A stretch of 64,000 bases of DNA, taken from positions 124,001 to 188,000 of the forward strand of contig NZ_JAATOO010000009.1 in the NCBI RefSeq assembly GCF_011806575.1. The letters run 5' to 3'. Shown here piece by piece: positions 44,241-53,017 of this stretch. The translations under genes were made by a program, and so were the position numbers. Positions within the stretch are counted from its first letter, which is position 1. Each line of letters opens with the position of its first letter. Source of the stretch: Vibrio hepatarius. GTDB taxonomy: Bacteria; Pseudomonadota; Gammaproteobacteria; Enterobacterales; Vibrionaceae. The notes below the pieces were generated by a model, which searched no databases, was not told the origin of the DNA, and saw only the letters and a program-made list of their open reading frames with translations.

Positions 44241-46145
44241 ATGAAAAAGAACCTCCTCTCTAGCGCAATCCTACTATCACTAGCGCTGCCTACATGGGCG
44301 GCTGACGGTGATATTCATCAAGTCACCGTACTGGGTACCTCAGACCTACACGGGCATTTTATGCCTTGGGACTACGCAGCTGACAAGCTCAATATGCGTG
44401 GTAGCCTGAGCCAGATAGCCACCAAAGTACAAGAAATCCGTCAGCAACAACCGAATACTATCTTGGTAGACGCAGGCGACACCATTCAGGGCAATTTCGT
44501 TGAGACATTTAAGGACGAGCCTGTAGATCCAATGATGCTTGGCTTTAATCAAATGAAATACGATGTTTGGGTGCTGGGTAACCATGAGTTCGATTTCGGC
44601 TTGAATGTCTTAAACCGTTCTCTTAGCCAGTTTAAAGGCCAGTCGTTAGGTGGCAACATCAAACGCCCAGATGGCAATCCTTTCTTACCGGGTTATACCG
44701 TACTCGAGAGAAATGGCATTAAGATTGGTGTGATTGGTATGGATACACCAATGACGCAAGTTTTTGCAGAAGGTACTAATCGTCTCGAAGGGGTTACTTT
44801 TACCAATCCAACCCTAGAAGTGAAAAAGCTGATTACCGAGATTGATGATAAAGTCGATGCGATTGTGCTTGTCGCTCATATGGGATTAGATAACGAGAAT
44901 GACATTGCGGATACTGGCGTGAGTGACATCGCCAACTCAAACCCAGAGTTAGATGCAATTGTTGCGGGTCACATGCATACTCGCATTGATAAAGCGGTGA
45001 TCAACGGTGTTATCGTGACCGAACCGGATAAATACGGTCGTGCGCTATCAAGAATTGACCTCCAATTCGAGGAACGCGATGGCAAGTTCACCCTCATCAA
45101 CAAAGACAGCTTTACCTATAAGATAAATGGCATTGACTCTGATAAGACGATGGAAAGCCTCTATCAGCCGTATCACAAGCGTTTACGTGACATGGCCAAC
45201 CGCGAAGTGGCTGAGTTAAAAGGCGTCGACCTCGTTCCTGAAAATGAAATTCGCGGCATTCCACAAGTCCACATTCAAGACACTGGCATCAGTGCGCTGT
45301 TCCAAGAAGCGAGCTTCTATTATGCGCCGAAAGCGAACGTTATCGCTCTGCAAATCGACAATGACAACGCCGAGTTGGACGTTGGCCCGATTAAAGCAAA
45401 AGACATTGCCTACAATTATCAATATGCGGGTGGTGAAATCACGGTTTACCAGATGACAGGCAAAGAGCTGAAAACTTATATGGAGTGGTCGGCTGGCTAT
45501 TTTAACTCTGTAAAACCAGGCGATGTCACATACAGCTTTGATCCTGAAAGACGCGCGTCAAAATACTCGACCAATGACTTCTTTGCTGGCGCCACTTACA
45601 CCATCGATCTGACGCAACCGAAAGGAAAGCGAATCACTGATCTCAAATTTGCTGACGGAACACCGGTGCAAGATGACAGTGAAATCCGCATTGGCATGAA
45701 CAGCTACCGAATGGGTCACTTAACCAAAAAAGGTGGTGTGTTAGAAGGGCGCAACTTCCCAGTCCTATTTGATACCGAAGCGGAATACGGTGAAGAGCAG
45801 GGCACCATTCGCAACTTAACCATCCGTTATTTAACTGAGGTGAAAGACGGTGTCTATATTGGTAAACCTATGCAGCGCTGGCAGCTTAAAGGACTAGAAG
45901 ACAATTATGCTAAGCAGCGTGATGTGGTTAAGCAGTTGATCAACGACGGCAAGTTTGATGTACCAAGCAGTGCAGATGGGCGCTACAGTAACATTGGGTC
46001 GATTAATGTTAAGCCGCTGTTGTTTGCTTCAGATAAAGACAAGCAGCAAGCGATCGCGCTTCGCAATGAAAAGCTAAAGGACGCGAGTGATGCAGAGAAA
46101 GTGACACTAGAGCGCGAGTTAATTCTAATCGACGCACTGAACTGA
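44241..46145 (+). CDS. Periplasmic bifunctional nucleotidase / 2',3'-cyclic phosphodiesterase family protein
   Basis: 634 residues from the ATG at 44241, giving a clean signal peptide (MKKNLLSSAILLSLALPTWA). Earlier in-frame ATGs at 44199 and 44229 would break it. N-terminal metallophosphatase domain: GTSDLHGHF, DAGDTIQGN, GNHEFDFG, AHMGLD and GHMHTRID. C-terminal 5'-nucleotidase domain with a substrate-stacking region. The family hydrolyses nucleotides or 2',3'-cyclic nucleotides in the periplasm for phosphate and nucleoside salvage. CpdB-like versus UshA-like is not settled. Confidence 0.85.
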   Translation: MKKNLLSSAILLSLALPTWAADGDIHQVTVLGTSDLHGHFMPWDYAADKLNMRGSLSQIATKVQEIRQQQPNTILVDAGDTIQGNFVETFKDEPVDPMMLGFNQMKYDVWVLGNHEFDFGLNVLNRSLSQFKGQSLGGNIKRPDGNPFLPGYTVLERNGIKIGVIGMDTPMTQVFAEGTNRLEGVTFTNPTLEVKKLITEIDDKVDAIVLVAHMGLDNENDIADTGVSDIANSNPELDAIVAGHMHTRIDKAVINGVIVTEPDKYGRALSRIDLQFEERDGKFTLINKDSFTYKINGIDSDKTMESLYQPYHKRLRDMANREVAELKGVDLVPENEIRGIPQVHIQDTGISALFQEASFYYAPKANVIALQIDNDNAELDVGPIKAKDIAYNYQYAGGEITVYQMTGKELKTYMEWSAGYFNSVKPGDVTYSFDPERRASKYSTNDFFAGATYTIDLTQPKGKRITDLKFADGTPVQDDSEIRIGMNSYRMGHLTKKGGVLEGRNFPVLFDTEAEYGEEQGTIRNLTIRYLTEVKDGVYIGKPMQRWQLKGLEDNYAKQRDVVKQLINDGKFDVPSSADGRYSNIGSINVKPLLFASDKDKQQAIALRNEKLKDASDAEKVTLERELILIDALN

Positions 46146-46172
46146 TTTTTCTGCTTATTCTCTATCAAACGT

Positions 46173-46200
46173 AAAAGGCTTGGATCATTCCAAGCCTTTT
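46173..46200. terminator. Bidirectional terminator, AAAAGGCTTGGA stem
   Basis: Perfect 12-bp stem AAAAGGCTTGGA (46173-46184) and TCCAAGCCTTTT (46189-46200) with TCAT loop, between the nucleotidase and the convergent DJ-1/PfpI gene. The same stem recurs at 49957. Confidence 0.9.
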
Positions 46201-46218
46201 CTGTTAGTGCGGATATAA

Positions 46219-46890
46219 CTATGACAGCAAATCTACCAGTGCTTTACCAACGCCGTGAGCACTTGCTGGGTTTTGACCAGTAATAACGCGCTCGTCAACA
46301 ATCACAAACTCTTGCCATGGCTGAACTTTGTTATAGCGAGCCGCGCTACGCGTTAGCGACTCTTCTAGCAAAAACGGAATGTCGTTGATGGTGTTAAAAT
46401 CAATTTCTTCTTCGCGGGTAAAGCCTGTCACCGACTTAGAAGCCAACAGTTTCTCTCCATTGCTTAGCGTGATGGGTAGCAACGCACCAGGACCATGGCA
46501 GACTGCCGCAATCACACCGCCGTTTTCGTAATGCTTAGCGGCGATACGAGCAAACTCTTCATTGCTCGACAAATCTGACAGCAAGCCGAAGCCGCCTGGA
46601 TAGAAAATCGCATCATAATCTTCGCCATTAACCTGCGAAACAGGAATCGTGTTGTTGACACGGTTTAAGAAATCATCGTTTGTCAAAATGCTCGCGTTGA
46701 CGGCATCTCCCTCAATGTCTGTGCCGTACAGTGGAGCTTTACCACCTTGGATAGAGGCGATGTCATACTCAAAGCCTGCAGCAAGAAGCTCGTTGAGCGC
46801 ATGGGTAAGTTCTGGTGCGTAAGTCCCGTTCGCTTGATCGGTATCGCCAAGAGTCGCGTGGTTAGTCACCGGGATTAGTACTCGTTTCAT
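46219..46890 (-). CDS. DJ-1/PfpI family protein (type 1 glutamine amidotransferase-like, Hsp31/glyoxalase-like)
   Basis: 223 residues from the ATG at 46888-46890, which has AAAGGA upstream; a longer reading from 46935 is less likely. The nucleophilic elbow AAVCHGPGALLP (Cys about residue 123) and YPGGFGLLSDL are typical of the DJ-1/PfpI group, which includes glyoxalase III and chaperone-like enzymes. Divergent from a LysR regulator, probably its controller. Substrate not known. Confidence 0.88.
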   Translation of the reverse strand: MKRVLIPVTNHATLGDTDQANGTYAPELTHALNELLAAGFEYDIASIQGGKAPLYGTDIEGDAVNASILTNDDFLNRVNNTIPVSQVNGEDYDAIFYPGGFGLLSDLSSNEEFARIAAKHYENGGVIAAVCHGPGALLPITLSNGEKLLASKSVTGFTREEEIDFNTINDIPFLLEESLTRSAARYNKVQPWQEFVIVDERVITGQNPASAHGVGKALVDLLS

Positions 46891-46986
46891 AACGCTTTCC
46901 TTTTTGTTCTGACTTGTCTTTGTTGTATGCATCAATACTAAACTTAAACTAAATGAGTGATAATACGGCTTATACGCAAAACATTA

Positions 46987-47000
46987 TTGCTATTTAGCAA
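46987..47000. promoter_or_regulatory. Candidate LysR-type operator before the LysR gene
   Basis: TTGCTATTTAGCAA is a near-perfect palindrome (TTGCT-N4-AGCAA) just ahead of the ribosome site of the LysR gene at 47010. The placement suggests autoregulation. It is a single short palindrome, so chance is possible. Confidence 0.4.
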
Positions 47001-47009
47001 AGGTGAGGC

Positions 47010-47894
47010 ATGGACAGTTTTGAAGGTATCAATGAGTTTGTTGCTGTCGCAGAAAGTCACGGATTTTCTGCCGCGGCGAAGCAACTTGGGTGCAGTACCA
47101 GTCACGTTAGTCGTCAAATATCACGGCTAGAAGATAGAGTCGGCGTCGCGTTATTTGCCCGTTCGACGCGTATGGTCACCTTGACAGAAGCAGGTCAAGC
47201 GTACTACCAACACTGCAAGGATTTAGTAGTAGGGCTTCAACAAGCTAACGAGCAGATCACATCACAACAAACCCAGCTAAGCGGCACGTTGCGCGTCAGT
47301 GCGGCCGGTGCGTTTGCCGAGAACTATGTCGCGCCCGCTCTAATGGAGTTTTGCAAAGCACACCCAAACCTCAGTGTGGAAATGAACTTCAATACGCGAA
47401 TGGTTAACTTCATTGAAGACGGCATTGATTTCGCGATTCGCTACGGACGACTCAACGACTCTGGTCTGATCGCGAGAAAGCTGGTGGATAGACCAATGGC
47501 AGCGGCGGCCAGTCAGGGTTACATTGAACAGTTTGGTCTCCCAACACATCCAGAACAACTGAAACATCATAGCTGTATTATCGCGAACAATGATCATTGG
47601 TTGTTTGAAAAAGACGGCATGCCGCTAAACGAGGTGCGAGTTCACGGGCGCTGGCGTAGCAATAGCTCAAGCGCGGTGATTAAAGCGTGTGAAGAGGGGC
47701 TTGGCATTGCTTATCAGCCCAAAAGCAGTTACAACGGCGCGCTGAATGATGGTCGACTCGTTCCTGTGCTAGAGGACTATTGGGGAAGTGGCACTAGCAG
47801 TTGGATTGTTTACCAAAACCGACGATTTTTGCCTTTACGAGTTAGGCTCGCGATTGACTTCTTAGTTGCCCATTTTTCTGATTGGAGCGAATAG
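47010..47894 (+). CDS. LysR-family transcriptional regulator
   Basis: 294 residues. Winged helix-turn-helix at the N-terminus (ESHGFSAAAKQLGCSTSHVSRQI) and an effector-binding domain of the AphB/CrgA-like group (DFAIRYGRLNDSGLIARKL). Divergent from the DJ-1/PfpI gene with a 119-bp spacer. Ribosome site AGGTGAGG. Confidence 0.9.
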   Translation: MDSFEGINEFVAVAESHGFSAAAKQLGCSTSHVSRQISRLEDRVGVALFARSTRMVTLTEAGQAYYQHCKDLVVGLQQANEQITSQQTQLSGTLRVSAAGAFAENYVAPALMEFCKAHPNLSVEMNFNTRMVNFIEDGIDFAIRYGRLNDSGLIARKLVDRPMAAAASQGYIEQFGLPTHPEQLKHHSCIIANNDHWLFEKDGMPLNEVRVHGRWRSNSSSAVIKACEEGLGIAYQPKSSYNGALNDGRLVPVLEDYWGSGTSSWIVYQNRRFLPLRVRLAIDFLVAHFSDWSE

Positions 47895-48109
47895 CAGAGA
47901 TTGCGAGTTACTGTTTTAGGTTAGGTTCCGTCTAGACAGAGTTTGTGGAAGTATCAAATTTGACCATAGTTGTAATGATAAAATCGCAAACTAGTGATTA
48001 AAATTTCAAAGCGAGTAACCGCTTCGCTAATGTAATACCGATAAATAAAAATACTTGTATTAGATTCAATAGATACATGCTCTCAACTAAATAACTTGCG
48101 AGATACAAA

Positions 48110-49915
48110 ATGCATGAGGAAATGATTGGCTTAACTTTGGCCGCGCTTGGTGTGGTCGGCTTAATGTGCCAATGGTTGGCTTGGAGATTAAAACTTCCAG
48201 CCATTTTATTGTTATTGATTGCTGGTTTGGCGATCGGACCATTTACTGGCCTGTTTGAACCTAACGCGCTGTTTGGTGAACTACTGTTTCCTCTCATTTC
48301 GTTAGCGGTCGCGGTGATCCTGTTCGAAGGCAGTTTGACCCTCAACTTTAAAGAGATCAAAGAAGTCAGCAGAACAGTACAAAGTATTGTCACGCTAGGT
48401 GCACTCGTGACTTGGGTGATCACCAGTTGTGCGACTCATTATATTCTCGGCTTTGATTGGCCACTGGCTTGGCTATTCGGCAGTATGACGGTCGTGACTG
48501 GCCCAACCGTGATTGTGCCTTTGCTGCGCACTGTTCGACCTAAAGCAAAACTCGCCAATATACTGCGCTGGGAAGGGATCTTGATTGACCCAATTGGCGC
48601 GCTGTTTGTCGTCATCGTGTATGAGTTCATTGTCTCGAACAGCAAAGCGCACAGCTTTGAAGTATTCGGCATTATCATCGTCGTCGGTTTCTTGATTGGC
48701 GCAGCCGCAGGACAGTTTATTGCTGTGGTATTACGCCGCCAAATGTTGCCAGAGTACCTGCAGCCCTTTGCGGTGTTGGCAGTAGTACTTGGCGTATTTG
48801 CTGGCTCGAACGCGATTGAATCTGAAGCGGGACTTTTGGCAGTTACTGTAATGGGTATGTGGCTTGCTAACGCCAAAGAGGTTGATATTAAACATATTCT
48901 CCACTTCAAAGAGAACCTGACGATCTTGCTGATCTCAGGCTTGTTCTTACTGCTTGCATCTCGTATCACGGTAGATGATTTCCACGCACTAGGATGGGGC
49001 GCTGCGCTGCTGTTTGTCGTGATTCAAATGATTGCGCGTCCGGCGTCGATCTTTATTTCTACTTTACGCAGCAACTTGAGCTTTAAGGAAAAAGCGTTTC
49101 TCGCCTGGGTGGCACCTCGCGGCATTGTTGCGGCGGCGATTTCATCACTGTTTGCCATTAAGCTCACCCAAGCCAACGTAGAAGGGGCGCAGTTGCTGGT
49201 TCCTCTGACGTTCATGGTGATCATCGGCACTGTTGTATTGCAGAGTATTTCCGCCAGACCAATCGCGTTGATGTTGGATGTGGCTGAGCCATCACCACGC
49301 GGTGTGATGATTGTCGGTGCAAACGATGTGGCGCGCGCCGTCGGATTAGCGATAAAGAAATACGACTGCCGTGTTGTGGTCACAGACTCGAACTGGGATT
49401 ACATCAAACAAGCAAGGATGTCTGGGCTAGAAACCTATTACGGCAATCCGATGTCGAGTCACGCAGACGAGTATCTGGATTTAATTGGTATTGGTAAGGT
49501 GATGGCGATGACGCCAGATAAGCATTTAAACGTCACCGCGGGGATGCGTTTTATTAACGAGTTTGGCGAGCAAAACGTATACAGCTTAAACGGCAATACA
49601 AGCGGTGGTGATAAGCATATTACGGCGGAAGAGCATCACGGAAAAATCCTGTTCTCAGAGCCAGTAAGCTACAAAAAGCTAGCAAGTCTAATCAACCAAG
49701 GCGCAGAAGTTAAGCATACCAAAATTAGCGAAGCATTCAGTTTTGAAGACTATCAAAACCAATACAAAAGCGCGTTACTGCTGCCGCTGTTTATTGTCGA
49801 TGCGCGCAATAAAGTTCGCATCTTCAGTACTTCAAACCAGCCAGAAATTACGGCGGGCTCAACGGTGGTTGCATTGGTGAAAGAGAACGAGAGCAAAGAA
49901 AGCGCGGCCAGTTAA
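48110..49915 (+). CDS. CPA-type cation:proton antiporter with TrkA-N domain
   Basis: 601 residues. N-terminal part (about 1-390) has twelve to thirteen membrane helices of the Na+/H+ exchanger fold; GSMTVVTGPTVIVPLLRTV and the RWEGILIDPIGALF acidic motif suit the CPA1/NhaP-like group. C-terminal part (about 398-600) has a Rossmann-type TrkA-N domain, which often binds nucleotides and regulates transport. Ions could be Na+ or K+. Monocistronic, with a terminator after it. Confidence 0.88.
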   Translation: MHEEMIGLTLAALGVVGLMCQWLAWRLKLPAILLLLIAGLAIGPFTGLFEPNALFGELLFPLISLAVAVILFEGSLTLNFKEIKEVSRTVQSIVTLGALVTWVITSCATHYILGFDWPLAWLFGSMTVVTGPTVIVPLLRTVRPKAKLANILRWEGILIDPIGALFVVIVYEFIVSNSKAHSFEVFGIIIVVGFLIGAAAGQFIAVVLRRQMLPEYLQPFAVLAVVLGVFAGSNAIESEAGLLAVTVMGMWLANAKEVDIKHILHFKENLTILLISGLFLLLASRITVDDFHALGWGAALLFVVIQMIARPASIFISTLRSNLSFKEKAFLAWVAPRGIVAAAISSLFAIKLTQANVEGAQLLVPLTFMVIIGTVVLQSISARPIALMLDVAEPSPRGVMIVGANDVARAVGLAIKKYDCRVVVTDSNWDYIKQARMSGLETYYGNPMSSHADEYLDLIGIGKVMAMTPDKHLNVTAGMRFINEFGEQNVYSLNGNTSGGDKHITAEEHHGKILFSEPVSYKKLASLINQGAEVKHTKISEAFSFEDYQNQYKSALLLPLFIVDARNKVRIFSTSNQPEITAGSTVVALVKENESKESAAS

Positions 49916-49956
49916 GGTAAGCAAATAAAGGTATTGGTTCGCCTAATATAGCGTTC

Positions 49957-49983
49957 AAAAGGCTTGGAGTGTCCAAGCCTTTT
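49957..49983 (+). terminator. Terminator after the antiporter gene
   Basis: Perfect 12-bp stem AAAAGGCTTGGA (49957-49968) and TCCAAGCCTTTT (49972-49983) with a GTG loop. The arms are identical to the terminator at 46173. Confidence 0.88.
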
Positions 49984-50046
49984 CTGTATCCAAAGCGCTA
50001 AGTTGTATAAGCTTAAATCAGGAATACTTTTACGAGCAATTGAGTG

Positions 50047-50688
50047 ATGACGAGCTTACGGATGAGTGTGCTTATAGCGGCTGCATTATTATCAACGACC
50101 GTGTGGGCACAAGAGAGCGACTACTGGCAATTTGATAGCGACAATGACGGGATAACCATCTACACGCGAGAACACAAAGACGGCTTAGTAGAGATTCGAG
50201 CTCGGATGTTCACGCCAACCAGCTATGGCGGATTTTTAACGTTATTGGAAGACAGTGACAATATCCCCAACTGGATTGATAACGCCAGTCACAGTCGCGT
50301 TTTGCAGCAGATTTCCGCGACAGAGAACATCGTCTATACCCAATTTTCAGCACCGTGGCCAGCTAGAGACCGTGACATGGTCACGTACTCCAAATATTCA
50401 GTTGATGAGTTTGGGTTCACGTTAGCCATTAAAGCAGCGCCGGAGTCCGTTATGGCTGAGCAAAACGGCTATATTCGTATCCGTTCAGTCGATGCTACTT
50501 GGGTATTACAAAAACTCACCAACGGCACCACATTAATCGAGTACAAAGCCTTTGCTGACCCGGGAGGCTTGCTTCCCAACTGGTTAATGAACAAACTCTC
50601 GAAACAGAGTGCTAGAGCTACCTTTCACAACCTGCGCGAGCAACTACCCAAGTATCAGCAATATACGCATCCACAAATCGATGAGTAG
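50047..50688 (+). CDS. Secreted START-domain protein
   Basis: 213 residues from ATG 50047 (a GTG at 50044 is an alternative). Signal peptide MTSLRMSVLIAAALLSTTVWA. The rest matches a START/Bet v 1-like lipid-binding domain: TYTREHKDGLVEIRA-like start, FSAPWPARDRDMV and DPGGLLPNWLMNKLSKQSA. Likely periplasmic and binds a lipid or hydrophobic ligand. Role unknown. Confidence 0.82.
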   Translation: MTSLRMSVLIAAALLSTTVWAQESDYWQFDSDNDGITIYTREHKDGLVEIRARMFTPTSYGGFLTLLEDSDNIPNWIDNASHSRVLQQISATENIVYTQFSAPWPARDRDMVTYSKYSVDEFGFTLAIKAAPESVMAEQNGYIRIRSVDATWVLQKLTNGTTLIEYKAFADPGGLLPNWLMNKLSKQSARATFHNLREQLPKYQQYTHPQIDE

Positions 50689-50809
50689 GGCGACGGTTTT
50701 CGTTCTAAAGCTCAACAGTGAATTTAGAACATCAGAAAGGCGAAGATGCTCGGTTTCTAACTGTCGCACCTTCAGCAAGGGACAATTCCCCCTTGCTGAA
50801 GATTAATGC

Positions 50810-51019
50810 TTATGGAAGCACTTTCTTGGTTATCGTCTGTGCCAAAGGCGCGGTAAAGAAAGAGATTACTGCCGCCGCTGGCCACGCTAACAGGAAAGCA
50901 TGCCCCCATAACTGAAGAAAATTGGGAGTGCTCCCCAAATTTATGTAAGTCACCCATAACGTCATCAGTGACGACAGAAAAAAAGACATGATAACGGTAA
51001 ACAAAATTCGTTGTTTCAT
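50810..51019 (-). CDS. DUF2798 small membrane protein
   Basis: 69 residues with two hydrophobic helices (about 6-28 and 39-60). FLQLWGHAFLLAWPAAAVISFFTAP is characteristic of DUF2798. Divergent from the LysR gene at 51115, a pairing that suggests control by that regulator. Function unknown. Confidence 0.8.
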   Translation of the reverse strand: MKQRILFTVIMSFFLSSLMTLWVTYINLGSTPNFLQLWGHAFLLAWPAAAVISFFTAPLAQTITKKVLP

Positions 51020-51114
51020 ATGTAAGCCTGTGAAGTTGCTGAACGGTCTTTAATCACTATATTGAAGTTTATTTATGAGTTCTATGTGTTAAATTGGGTC
51101 TTTAAAGCCCATAT

Positions 51115-52008
51115 ATGGTGTCAAAAGTGCACGACAATATTTCTCTGTTTGTCGCTGTCGTTGAAGCGGGGAGCTTTAAGTCAGCGAGCCATCATTTAAA
51201 TATCCCTTCGTCGACAATTGGGAGACGCGTTAAAGCGTTAGAAGAGGAGTTTGCCTGTAAGTTATTGAACAGAAATAGCCATACTTTTGAAATGACCAGA
51301 GAAGGCAGAAAGTTATATGAAAACGCTCGTTTTCACGTTAATTCTATCGACTCTATCGTCAGCGAACTCTTAGACGAAGTATCTGGAAACAAAGGACATA
51401 TTAAGCTTTTGGCGCCCACCAATTTGGTTGCCAGTTGCCTGCATCAGCCAATATCTGGCTACTTAAAAGAAAACCCAGAGATTGAGTTGGAATTGGTACT
51501 CAATAATGCGCTTACGAACTTTTACTCATCAAACGCTGACTTAGCGATTCGTGTGGGAAAACAAGAAGATTCAGATTTAACACAACTCAAAATCGGAACA
51601 ATCAAAACTGTGCTTGTTGCGAGTCCAAAGTATCTTGAGTCTGTCGACGCGCTCCAAGCGCCTCAACACCTAGAAAAGTGTAGTGTTGTTGTCTCTGAGT
51701 CACTGAGGATTTGGGAACTGTCTCAGAGCTCAAACTTATCGAATAAGGTGACTTATCACCTTGCGAAGCAACGAATAAAACTCAATGATCTGCATGTCGC
51801 AAAGCAGCTAGCCTTGAATGGTTTGGGAATTACATTACTACCGCTAACTGAGGTGAGAGCCGAACTTGAACAAGGGCAATTGGTCAGGGTACTACCCGAA
51901 TGGCAAGGTAAAGATCGTGACGTTTATATTATCTGGTATCGGAGGCAGCTTCTTAGTACGAGAGCTTCAAAGTTTGTCGATTACCTAAAAGACAATATTA
52001 TTTTCTAG
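51115..52008 (+). CDS. LysR-family transcriptional regulator
   Basis: 297 residues. Helix-turn-helix (EAGSFKSASHHLNIPSSTIGRRVKALE) and CrgA/AphB-like effector domain. It lies next to the DUF2798 gene and ends 26 bp before the broken trpS copy on the other strand. The start codon is ATG 51115; the in-frame GTG at 51118 is possible. Effector unknown. Confidence 0.88.
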   Translation: MVSKVHDNISLFVAVVEAGSFKSASHHLNIPSSTIGRRVKALEEEFACKLLNRNSHTFEMTREGRKLYENARFHVNSIDSIVSELLDEVSGNKGHIKLLAPTNLVASCLHQPISGYLKENPEIELELVLNNALTNFYSSNADLAIRVGKQEDSDLTQLKIGTIKTVLVASPKYLESVDALQAPQHLEKCSVVVSESLRIWELSQSSNLSNKVTYHLAKQRIKLNDLHVAKQLALNGLGITLLPLTEVRAELEQGQLVRVLPEWQGKDRDVYIIWYRRQLLSTRASKFVDYLKDNIIF

Positions 52009-52034
52009 TGTTTACGCTGGTGAGATAATCTTTC

Positions 52035-52532
52035 TCACGATCTCATTGGTAATTGATCATCACCAACCGGAACCAAGGTTGCGTTGAAGCCCGTGATATC
52101 GGCTGCCTGAGAGATGGGGTAGGTTAAAAAACCAGCAGGAATAGAACGTTCAAAGCCTTTGTTTTGAACCTCATTTTTGACCGTGGGATTTCTTTCTAAA
52201 CGGCTGATGCTGACTAGGTTGCTGTAATACATAGTCAGTTCCGCAAGGGCAGGTAGTTGTGATTGAAGACAAATCGTCGTTTTCAAAGGGTTGATGCCAA
52301 CAGCCAGATAATCAGCGACCACATTAAGAATATTTGAGGAGACTTTTTTCGGGTTATGGGCGTTGTCAGTAAGACCTTGCATATCAGCAACGAGAATGGT
52401 TTGTTCGTGGATTTCTTGTAGCGCGACTCGTTGCTCTAAAGAACCAACATAATGACCGAGATGCAGCGGACCTGTTGCTCTATCGCCAGTCAAAATAATT
52501 TCAGGTTTGTCTGTAGGTTGCTTGGTGTTCAT
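52035..52532 (-). pseudogene. trpS: Truncated tryptophanyl-tRNA synthetase
   Basis: 165 codons of a class I TrpRS that should be about 330-340. The 5' part is intact: good ribosome site (AGGAGATAT), the HIGH-type signature as HLGH (residues 24-27) and GDDQLPM at the end. It then reads RS-stop, losing the KMSKS loop and anticodon-binding half. Only 26 bp remain before the stop of the convergent LysR gene, so the 3' half was deleted rather than frame-shifted. Aminoacylation activity is very unlikely. A functional trpS must lie elsewhere. Confidence 0.85.
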
Positions 52533-53017
52533 GGGGATATCTCCTAGTTAAAACAGATCGCTACTGGAGATATAAAGAGATTACAGTCTTAGCTACCTTC
52601 CAGCAGCTAAAGAATGTAAGAATTCAGTGCCGCTCTATTTAGAGCGCCACCAAAAGAAGAATGATGTAGTCGTTGGGATATATTTCATCCAGCCAATCTA
52701 ACAACAATGATCTAGAAACTCAACCTGTTGCTTAGTGAGATTTGTTTTGTGGCGCTGGTATGAAAGGGCCTATAGACACGGATTTGGACAGAAGTGTGTT
52801 AGTGATTTTGCAAACTTAGCAATTCATGGATTAATTCAAGTCTATAAAATTTCCATAAGAAAACGACAAAACCCGCCACATCAACAACCTTACAACCTAT
52901 TGATATAAAATAGTGACATTATGCCCTTGCGCACATATAGACTGAGCAAAAAAAAGTACGATGTAGTTTAACATGAGCCATCTGTTCAGTGCTTTAGGTA
53001 TGTTTAGGGAGAATTCA
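52533..53017. other. AT-rich spacer between the broken trpS and the ATPase gene
   Basis: No gene recognised. Contains the trpS promoter side (minus strand), a CGCTCT/AGAGCG hairpin at about 52630-52647, and AT-rich sequence leading to the ATPase. Probably part of the acquired segment. Confidence 0.5.

Noticed and set aside
48439..48969. 176-codon reading frame on the minus strand inside the antiporter gene
   Set aside because: Antisense to a well-recognised gene; composition (many T, S, I, N, P) is typical of a mirror frame. No family signal.
52533..53017. Possible attachment site or mobile-element edge beside the broken trpS
   Set aside because: No integrase, tRNA target, direct repeat or transposase was found. 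The transfer idea rests on composition and truncation only.
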